The notes beneath the pieces were generated by a model. It did no database searches and was not told the origin of the DNA. It saw only the letters and a program-made list of their open reading frames with translations. 5,266 nt of DNA from Candidatus Aminicenantota bacterium (lineage in GTDB: Bacteria > Acidobacteriota > UBA6911 > RPQK01 > JAJDTT01). Position 1 is the stretch's first letter. Each line of letters starts with the position of its first letter. Below are positions 1-5,266 of the stretch, piece by piece. Position numbers and translations under genes: made by a program. The DNA lies in assembly GCA_026706325.1 (NCBI GenBank), contig JAPOYZ010000524.1, positions 2,043 through 7,308 on the forward strand, in the 5' to 3' direction.

Positions 1-231
1 GTTGCCTTCCCAGGGGCGGTTCCGGGGGATGACGGGATTGTCGACCGCCTTTTGCGGATGATTCAGGACCAACGCCGTGTCCTTCAGGGACTCCAGCAGG
101 AACTCATCCAGGAACAGTTGCTTGCTGTTCCCGATGGGGATGATGCTGCCATTTCGAGGGGCGGCGGCGAGTTGGATCTGCATCAGCAGCAGACTCGGCA
201 CGAGCAACGTCAGGACTCTTTGCACTTGCAT
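1..231 (-). CDS. Secreted propeller-type (GH32/GH43-like) protein, N-terminal part only
   Basis: Only the first 77 codons are in the window; the gene continues past the left edge. The ATG at 231-229 is preceded by an AAAGGGAG ribosome site (238-245) six bases away. Residues 1-24 form a Sec signal peptide: MQVQR, then a hydrophobic run rich in Leu, then an Ala-Ala-Ala cleavage site. The mature start (IGNSKQLFLDEFLLE, about residues 33-47) and the later NRPWEG (71-76) match, in order and spacing, the start of the complete protein at 256-1902 (IGSRLELFVDQYLIQ and DRPWEG), so the two are diverged paralogues. It begins 24 bases after that gene's stop and is very probably co-transcribed with it. 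The family is usually annotated as hypothetical or glycosyl-hydrolase-like. The catalytic part is outside the window, so activity and substrate cannot be judged. Confidence 0.85.
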   Translation of the reverse strand, partial: MQVQRVLTLLVPSLLLMQIQLAAAPRNGSIIPIGNSKQLFLDEFLLESLKDTALVLNHPQKAVDNPVIPRNRPWEGN

Positions 232-237
232 CTCAAA

Positions 238-245
238 CTCCCTTT
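238..245 (-). promoter_or_regulatory. Ribosome binding site of the left-edge gene
   Basis: Read on the minus strand this is AAAGGGAG, six bases before the ATG at 231-229. It lies inside the short gap after the upstream stop codon and fixes the start of the truncated gene. Confidence 0.6.
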
Positions 246-255
246 GCCGCCCTGA

Positions 256-1902
256 TCAAGACTGGGGCCGTGCGAATCGAATCGAGTAGAGGTCCGCATC
301 CTTCATCACGAAACGGAGCCGAACCGGCCGGCCCTCCAGACGACTCAAGTCGGAGCCTTCGGCCCAGCGAACGACCTGTTGGATCTTGTCTCCAATGAGT
401 TCAGGGCAATCGTCCAGCCGGAACCCCGGGATCGGGTGGTTTTCGGCGTCCTGGATTTCCACACGCAAGCTGCCGGCCGCCGAGGTCGAGAAGTTCAGGA
501 CCAGTTGCTTCCCCTGGAATCTCAGGGGACGCGTCACCATCTCGCCGCCGTCGTAACCCGCGTGCAGGGAGGCAAATCCGTCAACGCGCAGAGTGTAGCG
601 GCGCACATGATCCGATGGCAGCTCGTAGTTACGCGTTACGTAGAAGGACATCTCCTCCTCCGCGGTGGGGACGATCCCGACTCCGGGAAAGTTGGTCCGT
701 GTGCCCCAGTTCTCGAGTCCGGGACCCGGCCTCAGGAAGGCTTCAGGGAAAGTCCGATCATACCGGTCCCCTCCGCGGCTGGTCAGAAGTACGGCATCCG
801 AACAGTTTTTCCAGGTCCACCACGGCATCCCTTCCGGCTGGATGGACCGGCCCTGCTCGTCGCTCAGGGCTTGCTGGCCGGGCAGGTAGCGCGCGGCCAG
901 AGCGATGTAGAGATGGGGCGCTCGGAAATAGGGCTGGGTGGCGTTAGTATAAAATTGTTCGTCCATTGTGGGGGGATACTGGCTGAAATTCATCGTCTGC
1001 CAATCACTCCATTGGACCAGATCCGTAGAGACGGCCCTCTGGACGGTCCGGATCACCCCGGTTCTCTTCCAGGTCCGGCCTCCGTCCGCTGAGAAACGAA
1101 AAGCGTCGTCGCCGGCCCGGTCCCCGTCGAGAATGGAGAATTCTCCCTCTCTGGTGAGCAATGACCGGTACGAGGCAGGATCGTCAGCCAAACGCCGAAT
1201 CTTCAGTCCCAGTTCGACGTTGGAACGTCCAAACGCCACATAACAGTTTTCCGCTCCACTCCAGAAGAGAGTCCCGTCTGCGATCGAAGGCCGGTCGTGG
1301 AGCTTCCTCCAATGGATGCCGTCCCCCGAGACCAGGATCCGGGAGCCGACTTCGGGGGTCGATCTCGGCGGTGACTTCACCGCCTTGAAACGCTCTGACG
1401 GTGGAACTCCGGGACGGGAATCAAGGAATGGAGAGAATCCGCTGGAATCGAACAGTGCGTTGTTGTTCCGCGTCCCCATGATCTCCACCCGGCCCAGATT
1501 CGGCTTGGACCACCGGATCCCGTCGGAGCTGGCCGCGTAACAGGTGGACTCGATCAGGGTCTCCGTCCGGGCATCCCAGACCATGCCCCGGTAGTACATG
1601 TGGTAGTTCTCCCCGTCCTTCACGACGACGGGAAAGGCGGAGCCCAAACCTTCCCAGGGCCGGTCGAACTCGATGGCCGTCTCCGCCGGCCGGGGATGAC
1701 GCAACTGGAGACGGACCCCTTCCATCCGCTGGATCAGGTACTGGTCCACGAACAGTTCGAGTCGCGACCCGATGTCCAGCACCGGTTCGCTTGCTGATGC
1801 TGCGAAACCATTCCCCAAGACGAGAATCACACTCGCGCCCGATACGAGCGCGCGACCAAGTTTCCGGTTGAAGCACTGTCTGATGGGCGGATCTTTTCTC
1901 AT
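256..1902 (-). CDS. Secreted five-bladed beta-propeller glycosidase-like protein with C-terminal beta-sandwich
   Basis: This is a complete 548-residue protein. A Sec signal peptide covers about residues 1-37: a basic start with R2, K3, R8, R13 and K14, a hydrophobic stretch at 19-33, and cleavage after A-S-A at 35-37. The mature part opens with IGSRLELFVDQ and DRPWEG (80-85), then YHMYYRGM (100-107). This opening is typical of secreted proteins that are distantly GH32/GH43-like and common in Planctomycetota and Verrucomicrobiota. Four turn motifs of the form S-x-D-x-x-x-W or the Asp-box form S-x-D-G-G-x-T-W recur at about 125-131, 192-198, 271-278 and 292-298, as expected for propeller blades. 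Residues about 430-545 form a separate beta-rich domain (YTLRVDGF, STSAAGSLRVEIQDAE, FVMKDADLYSIRF) that regularly ends this family. The ATG at 1902 follows a strong AAGGAGGT site. It is probably first in an operon with the paralogue downstream. The substrate is unknown and hydrolase activity is inferred from fold resemblance only. Confidence 0.85.
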   Translation of the reverse strand: MRKDPPIRQCFNRKLGRALVSGASVILVLGNGFAASASEPVLDIGSRLELFVDQYLIQRMEGVRLQLRHPRPAETAIEFDRPWEGLGSAFPVVVKDGENYHMYYRGMVWDARTETLIESTCYAASSDGIRWSKPNLGRVEIMGTRNNNALFDSSGFSPFLDSRPGVPPSERFKAVKSPPRSTPEVGSRILVSGDGIHWRKLHDRPSIADGTLFWSGAENCYVAFGRSNVELGLKIRRLADDPASYRSLLTREGEFSILDGDRAGDDAFRFSADGGRTWKRTGVIRTVQRAVSTDLVQWSDWQTMNFSQYPPTMDEQFYTNATQPYFRAPHLYIALAARYLPGQQALSDEQGRSIQPEGMPWWTWKNCSDAVLLTSRGGDRYDRTFPEAFLRPGPGLENWGTRTNFPGVGIVPTAEEEMSFYVTRNYELPSDHVRRYTLRVDGFASLHAGYDGGEMVTRPLRFQGKQLVLNFSTSAAGSLRVEIQDAENHPIPGFRLDDCPELIGDKIQQVVRWAEGSDLSRLEGRPVRLRFVMKDADLYSIRFARPQS

Positions 1903-1906
1903 AGTG

Positions 1907-1914
1907 ACCTCCTT
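1907..1914 (-). promoter_or_regulatory. Strong Shine-Dalgarno site for the propeller gene
   Basis: Read on the minus strand this is AAGGAGGT, an almost full match to the anti-Shine-Dalgarno sequence, four bases before the ATG at 1902-1900. It supports that start over other in-frame starts and suggests efficient translation. Confidence 0.7.
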
Positions 1915-1997
1915 GGCAGCCCCTCAAACCAGAATGGCGGTGAGGGTGGGCATGAAACGTTCCCTGATTGTGGACCCCCGGTTGTTCGCCGGTCAAT

Positions 1998-2018
1998 CAT
2001 GCGAAATGATTTGCAATG
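1998..2018. promoter_or_regulatory. AT-rich imperfect palindrome, possible operator
   Basis: The 21 bases have the form CAT-nnn-AAAT-n-ATTT-nnn-ATG, symmetric about position 2008, in a locally AT-rich island of an otherwise GC-rich region. They lie about 100 bases upstream of the propeller gene start on the minus strand, a plausible place for a dimeric regulator to bind. No regulator gene is in the window and no promoter hexamers frame the site, so a regulatory role is only inferred. Confidence 0.25.
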
Positions 2019-2128
2019 AAACTTCCTGAACGGAGGCCGGGAGAATAGACTGTCCCTTTCACCGGAATGCATCCTGGAACTCCCATGTCATTCATCCATG
2101 TATCCTCAGTCACTGCCGCGGCCGGCCA

Positions 2129-2140
2129 GCACGATCGTGC
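2129..2140. promoter_or_regulatory. Perfect 12-bp palindrome, possible operator
   Basis: GCACGATCGTGC is identical to its own reverse complement over all 12 bases. It sits near the middle of the gap between two divergent operons, 226 bases from the propeller start and 220 bases from the racemase start. Such symmetry in a shared upstream region fits a dimeric repressor or activator site. In GC-rich DNA a 12-bp palindrome can also arise by chance, and I cannot assign a regulator family. Confidence 0.3.
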
Positions 2141-2349
2141 CCAGGGTAGATTTAAACGGCCGGAATGTGAACTCGGGGCGGTTTCGGTTGGACCGGGGCC
2201 GCATGTATGATCGGAGAGACGCCGTCCATTCACCCGTGGCGACCTGAAGACAGACTCGCATTTGTCCTGTTCCCAAGGACGGGACGTTCAAGATCGGCAG
2301 GCCCATTTCAGGTTGGAACCCGCGGCTCGGTGCGGTCTTGACGGGGCGC

Positions 2350-2355
2350 GAGGAG
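2350..2355 (+). promoter_or_regulatory. Ribosome binding site that fixes the GTG start of the racemase
   Basis: GAGGAG lies five bases before the GTG at 2361. The ATG further upstream at 2262 in the same frame has no comparable site, so this element decides in favour of the shorter protein. Confidence 0.65.
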
Positions 2356-2360
2356 TAGCC

Positions 2361-3131
2361 GTGCGAATCAGAGTGATCAACCCCTTCGGCGGAACCGAGT
2401 TCAGGGGACGGGAGAATCTGGCGCGGATCAAGCGAAGCGGCACCGAGTTCGACATGGTCAACATCGCCGACGCCTATCCGCTGAAGAACAACCAGTTCCT
2501 GTACTTTCGGCACAAGTGCACCGATGCGACGCTGGAACAGGTGACGCAGGCCGAGAAGGACGGGTGCGACGCCGTTTTCATCTCCTGCAACCTGGACATC
2601 GGACTCTACGAAGCACGTTCCCTGGTGGACATTCCGGTCACGGCCACGCTGGAGTCGGCGGCTTTGATGGCCTACGCCATGTGCGAGCGGTTTTCCCTCG
2701 TCTCCGTGGACGACCAGAACGGACGCATCCAACGCATGATCCTGAGGCAGTACGGCCTGGACGGCAAAGTGGCTTCACATCGGTCCATCGGCATCGATGC
2801 CAATGACCTCTACCCGGAAAGGACGCCTGAAGACAAGGTTTTCCGGCGCGCGGTCGAGGTGGCCCGGCAGTGTGTCCGGGAGGACGGCGCGGAGATGCTG
2901 ATCTCGGGGTGCACCCTCATGGGTTCCGTTCTGACCCACCGCGGCGCCCAGGCCATCGGCGAGATCGGCGCCCCGGTGATCGACGGTATGGTCACCGGCT
3001 TCAAGATGGCGGAAATGATGTGCGACATCTGCCGGCTGACCGGCCTGCCTCCCGTGAGCCGGACGGGATTCTTCCAGTTTCCTCCCGCGGACGACGTGAA
3101 GCAGTTGCGGAATTTCTACGGGCGGAGATGA
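2361..3131 (+). CDS. Asp/Glu (hydantoin) racemase family protein
   Basis: This is a 256-residue cytosolic protein with no signal peptide or membrane segment. The GTG start gives VRIRVINPFGG, the usual opening strand of the family (typically M-x-I-x-V-I-N-P). The in-frame ATG at 2262 would add 33 residues that look non-coding. Both catalytic-type cysteines are present: Cys76 in AVFISCNLDIGL and Cys184 in MLISGCTLMGS. In cofactor-independent racemases of this superfamily these two act as opposing acid and base across a pseudo-twofold site. Family members include aspartate, glutamate and hydantoin racemases, maleate isomerase and arylmalonate decarboxylase. The first motif reads S-C-N-L-D-I rather than the S-C-F-x-D-P-G I would expect of hydantoin racemases, so the substrate is unclear. 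The sulfatase starts 34 bases downstream on the same strand, which suggests co-transcription. The family call is secure; the substrate is not. Confidence 0.9.
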   Translation: MRIRVINPFGGTEFRGRENLARIKRSGTEFDMVNIADAYPLKNNQFLYFRHKCTDATLEQVTQAEKDGCDAVFISCNLDIGLYEARSLVDIPVTATLESAALMAYAMCERFSLVSVDDQNGRIQRMILRQYGLDGKVASHRSIGIDANDLYPERTPEDKVFRRAVEVARQCVREDGAEMLISGCTLMGSVLTHRGAQAIGEIGAPVIDGMVTGFKMAEMMCDICRLTGLPPVSRTGFFQFPPADDVKQLRNFYGRR

Positions 3132-3165
3132 GGACCCAGGCCACACTTGGGAACGTAGGGGAGAG

Positions 3166-4602
3166 ATGAGCCGACCTGGACCACGGACCGTACTTTGGCT
3201 GGTTCTTTCGGTTATCCTGCTGGGACTCTCTTCAGCCTGCAGCCGACGGCTGGAGAGGCCGAACATCGTCCTGATCCTGGCCGACGATCTGGCCTGGAAC
3301 CAGTTGGGATGCTACGGAAGCAGCTTCTACGAAACTCCCCATCTGGATGCTCTTGCGCGCCAGGGGATGCGTTTCACCGACGCTTACGCCGCCAGTCCGA
3401 TCTGTTCCCCGACCCGGGCCAGCATCATGACGGGCAAGTACCCGGCTCGGCTGCGTGTCACCCAGTTCATCTCGCCTGGCGACTACGCCGGGGAAGCCAT
3501 CAAGCTGTCGGAGCCGGACTGGACCCGCCGCCTGCCCCTGGAGGAGGAGACCATCGCCGAGGCCCTGAAGGAGTTGGGCTACGCCACGGCCGCATTCGGC
3601 AAGTGGCATCTCAGCCAGGCCAAGACCCCTCCCGGGAGCCTGCCCTTCAATCCCGACAAGCAGGGATTCGACCAGCACTTCGTCACCTACAAGCCGGTCG
3701 CCCGCATGGCCAGGGAGTGGCAGACGCCGGAGAACGATGCCCACAACGTGGGAATCATCACCGAGAAGTCCCTGGAGTTCATGGAGCAGAACCGGGAGAG
3801 GCCCTTCTTCCTCTTCGTTTCCCACAACAGCGTTCACACCCCCCTGGTGGAGAAGGAGGAGCTGATCTCCAAGTACCGGGCGAAGCCGGATGTCGACGCT
3901 TCGACCAACCACCCGGTCATCGGAGCCATGATCGAGACTCTGGACCTCAGCGTCGGCCGGCTGTTGGCCAAACTGGACGAGTTGGACCTGTCGGAACGGA
4001 CCCTGGTGCTCTTCTTCTCGGACAACGGCGGTTTGGAATGGAGCGGCGACGACGGGCAGGTCCCCGCCAACCATCCGCTCCGGGCCGGCAAGGGGGACCT
4101 CTACGAAGGAGGGATCCGGGTCCCCTTGATCGCCCGTTGGCCAACCGTCGTCGCCCCCGGCAGCGTGGTCGAGGAGCCCGTCAGCAGCGTCGATCTCTTT
4201 CCCACGTTCGTGGAAGCTGCAGGAGGGATCGACGCGCAAGACGAAATCGACGGCGTGAGCCTGCTGCCGCTCCTGCGAGGCACCGCCTCACTGGAACGGG
4301 ACGCCCTGTTCTGGCATTACCCCCACTACCACGGCTCTGGCGCCCTGCCCTCGAGCGCCATTCGCAAAGGGAGCTACAAACTGTTGGAGTGGCACGAGGA
4401 GAGGATCTACGGACTGGAGAATCGCTACGAACTCTACGACCTGACCGACGACCTGGGAGAATCCAACGATCTGGCCTCCGGCAGGATCGAGAAGACCCGG
4501 GAACTGGCCGCAGATCTGGAGAACTGGAGAACTTCGGTGGGAGCCCAGATGCCGGAGCGTAATCCGGGCTATCGATCCGCAGGAAGTCCCGGAACGCCCT
4601 GA
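3166..4602 (+). CDS. Secreted type I (formylglycine) sulfatase
   Basis: This 478-residue protein has the full length expected of the family and hydrolyses sulfate esters. Cys80 in C-S-P-T-R (80-84) is the residue converted to formylglycine, and the motif runs on into ASIMTGKYPAR. Metal-site and active-site residues are visible: D40 and D41 in LADDLAW, R84, K146 and H148 in GKWHLS, H224 in SVHTP, D286 and N287 in SDNGG, and K309 in RAGKG. The C-terminal subdomain has the usual ending LYDLTDDLGESNDLA (423-437). The N-terminus is an export signal (hydrophobic 9-22) ending in S-S-A-C25. This could be a poor lipobox, giving a lipoprotein, or a plain Sec peptide. A GGAG stretch sits two bases before the ATG. 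No maturation enzyme is in the window, so formylglycine generation must be encoded elsewhere. The substrate is not evident; the context suggests a sulfated glycan. Confidence 0.95.
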   Translation: MSRPGPRTVLWLVLSVILLGLSSACSRRLERPNIVLILADDLAWNQLGCYGSSFYETPHLDALARQGMRFTDAYAASPICSPTRASIMTGKYPARLRVTQFISPGDYAGEAIKLSEPDWTRRLPLEEETIAEALKELGYATAAFGKWHLSQAKTPPGSLPFNPDKQGFDQHFVTYKPVARMAREWQTPENDAHNVGIITEKSLEFMEQNRERPFFLFVSHNSVHTPLVEKEELISKYRAKPDVDASTNHPVIGAMIETLDLSVGRLLAKLDELDLSERTLVLFFSDNGGLEWSGDDGQVPANHPLRAGKGDLYEGGIRVPLIARWPTVVAPGSVVEEPVSSVDLFPTFVEAAGGIDAQDEIDGVSLLPLLRGTASLERDALFWHYPHYHGSGALPSSAIRKGSYKLLEWHEERIYGLENRYELYDLTDDLGESNDLASGRIEKTRELAADLENWRTSVGAQMPERNPGYRSAGSPGTP

Positions 4603-4612
4603 TAGGATCGAT

Positions 4613-4639
4613 CCGGTCCAACGGAGCAGCCGGAACCGG
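4613..4639 (+). other. Bulged hairpin after the sulfatase gene
   Basis: CCGGTCC (4613-4619) can pair with GGAACCGG (4632-4639), with one unpaired A and a 12-base loop, 10 bases after the sulfatase stop. There is no following T-run, so it is not a standard intrinsic terminator. It may stabilise the 3' end of the message or be incidental. Confidence 0.25.
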
Positions 4640-4662
4640 GTTGGCAGAATGCGCCGGAACTC

Positions 4663-4684
4663 AGCCCGTTTCGTTCGAACGGCT
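4663..4684 (+). other. Hairpin between sulfatase and sialidase-like genes, possible dispersed intergenic element
   Basis: AGCCCGTT (4663-4670) pairs with AACGGCT (4678-4684), with a single bulged C and the seven-base loop TCGTTCG. It is followed by CGCTCAGGGTGACG (4685-4698). No T-run follows, so an ordinary Rho-independent terminator is unlikely. Hairpins of the type 'TTCGA...CGCTCAGGGTGAC' recur between genes in many high-GC environmental genomes, so this may be one copy of such an element. That comparison is from memory. Confidence 0.3.
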
Positions 4685-4754
4685 CGCTCAGGGTGACGTC
4701 GCGGCAACTGACGGGCGCTGCTATGATGCTCTTCCCATCGCAAGCGGGGCTCCG

Positions 4755-5266
4755 ATGAGCGGTCCTTCTACAGGCCATCGTCGACCGAGCGGAAGCGTTC
4801 CGATCACCCGAAGGTCGTTCGTGGGCGCGTCCGTTCTCGGGGCCGGCACTCATCTACTTCCGGGGTTTCGCCGCGGCGAATCCAGTGCGAGAGCCTCGGA
4901 AGTGAGGCATACCAGGCTTCACGGAGACTCCAGCAGTTATTGCGGCCATCCCAGGCAGTGCGGCCTCTTCAATTTCGGCGGGGGCGAGCTGGCCGTCCTG
5001 CACTATCACGCACCCAGTGCATACCGGGAGCCCCAGGACGTCCGGCACGATTTCGGCGGGTACCACGGCCGGGCCATGGTCCTGCTGCAACGTTCCCTGG
5101 ACGGCGGGGCGACCTGGCCCCGGGAACACGACGTCCAGGTCTGGAACGAAGCCGCCCCGGTACAGGACCGGATTCACCTCCTCTTCTCCTCCCTGAGGTC
5201 TCCCAGGGAAGAGATCGACCTGACTCATCCCGACGCGGCGTACCACCTGGGCAGGACCTTCCTGGG
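4755..5266 (+). CDS. Tat-exported sialidase-like (BNR/Asp-box) protein, N-terminal part only
   Basis: The first 170 codons are present and the frame is open to the right edge. The N-terminus carries a twin-arginine signal: I-T-R19-R20-S-F-V, then the hydrophobic stretch GASVLGAG (24-31), pointing to export of a folded protein. The mature part includes YCGHPRQCGLFNFGGGELAV (62-81), which resembles the first blade of exo-sialidase-like propellers, and a canonical Asp-box S-L-D-G-G-A-T-W at 114-121. Proteins of this type are annotated as sialidase family or exo-alpha-sialidase, but most are untested and may act on other sugars. The ATG at 4755 has only a weak GCGGGG (4745-4750) before it. It is favoured because it places the RR pair 18 residues from the start. 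It lies 152 bases after the sulfatase on the same strand, so it may share a transcript or have its own promoter. The catalytic residues lie beyond the window. Confidence 0.8.
   Translation, partial: MSGPSTGHRRPSGSVPITRRSFVGASVLGAGTHLLPGFRRGESSARASEVRHTRLHGDSSSYCGHPRQCGLFNFGGGELAVLHYHAPSAYREPQDVRHDFGGYHGRAMVLLQRSLDGGATWPREHDVQVWNEAAPVQDRIHLLFSSLRSPREEIDLTHPDAAYHLGRTFL

Larger units (their letters stand above)
1903..2360. other. Divergent intergenic region with no supportable gene
   Basis: This 458-base stretch separates the minus-strand propeller operon from the plus-strand racemase-sulfatase genes, so both promoters probably lie here. Open frames cross it (for example minus 2106-2732 and minus 1997-2233), but their translations are low-complexity and Arg/Pro/Gly-rich, and resemble no family I recognise. 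I found no tRNA-like T-loop, no CRISPR repeat and no transposase remnant. Two symmetric sequences stand out: an AT-rich imperfect palindrome at 1998-2018 and a perfect palindrome at 2129-2140. No -35/-10 pair is convincing on either strand. A TATGAT at 2206-2211 is the best single -10-like hexamer on the plus strand, but it lacks a good -35. Confidence 0.6.

Noticed and set aside
379..1092. 237-codon plus-strand open frame antisense to the propeller gene
   Set aside because: The minus-strand frame carries a signal peptide, a strong ribosome site and family motifs. This frame has none.
2183..2211. Promoter candidate TTCGGT-17-TATGAT upstream of the racemase
   Set aside because: The -10-like hexamer is fair but the -35 matches the consensus at only two of six positions, which is too weak to call.
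2264..2280. Short hairpin GTCCT/AGGAC with seven-base loop
   Set aside because: A five-pair stem is expected by chance and it has no T-run or conserved context.
2262..2360. N-terminal extension of the racemase from the ATG at 2262
   Set aside because: The extra 33 residues lack family similarity, whereas the GTG at 2361 has a GAGGAG site and starts exactly at the family's first strand.
2106..2732. 208-codon minus-strand open frame covering part of the divergent gap and the racemase 5' end
   Set aside because: Most of it mirrors the racemase coding strand. The part in the gap (2106-2360) resembles no family I know, and no good ribosome site precedes it.
3232..4239. 335-codon open frame antisense to the sulfatase
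   Set aside because: It lies wholly within the sulfatase on the opposite strand, has no ribosome site of note and no recognisable domain.
3195..4562. 455-codon open frame on the plus strand in another frame of the sulfatase
   Set aside because: It overlaps a sulfatase with intact catalytic motifs, and its translation is Arg/Gly/Pro-rich without any family pattern. This is a typical shadow in GC-rich coding DNA.
4571..4615. Nine-base direct repeat ATCGATCCG at 4571-4579 and 4607-4615
   Set aside because: It is too short and is half inside the sulfatase coding region. There is no sign of a mobile-element target duplication.
4722..4727. TATGAT -10-like hexamer upstream of the sialidase-like gene
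   Set aside because: There is no -35-like hexamer at suitable spacing, and one AT-rich hexamer is not enough evidence for a promoter.

Overview
The window looks like a high-GC bacterial chromosome segment. It carries secreted and cytosolic genes of the kind found in glycan-degrading Planctomycetota, Verrucomicrobiota, Acidobacteriota or related marine and sponge-associated lineages. That placement is inferred from the gene content: tandem secreted five-bladed-propeller proteins, a type I sulfatase and a Tat-exported Asp-box protein. No rRNA or housekeeping marker is present to confirm it.

Layout. The left arm is on the minus strand. It holds a complete secreted propeller protein (256-1902), followed 24 bases downstream by the first 77 codons of a second, related secreted protein (1-231) that runs off the window edge. 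Next comes a divergent non-coding stretch of 458 bases (1903-2360) with a perfect 12-bp palindrome and an AT-rich imperfect palindrome, but no supportable gene. The right arm is on the plus strand. It holds an Asp/Glu (hydantoin) racemase-family protein (2361-3131), a formylglycine-type sulfatase 34 bases later (3166-4602), a 152-base gap with two hairpins, and the 5' part of a Tat-exported sialidase-like protein (4755 to the window end).

How the genes may work together. Four of the five genes encode exported proteins of types that act on carbohydrates or sulfate esters: two propeller proteins, one sulfatase and one sialidase-like propeller. This suggests a small scavenging locus for sulfated or decorated glycans, without the SusC/SusD pair of a classical Bacteroidetes locus. 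The odd member is the cytosolic two-cysteine racemase. It is tightly linked to the sulfatase and has no obvious role in glycan removal, so its substrate is the main open question. No sulfatase-maturation enzyme, transporter or regulator is in the window.

No CRISPR array, tRNA, rRNA, insertion sequence or phage gene was seen. The many other long open frames are high-GC shadows of these five genes.
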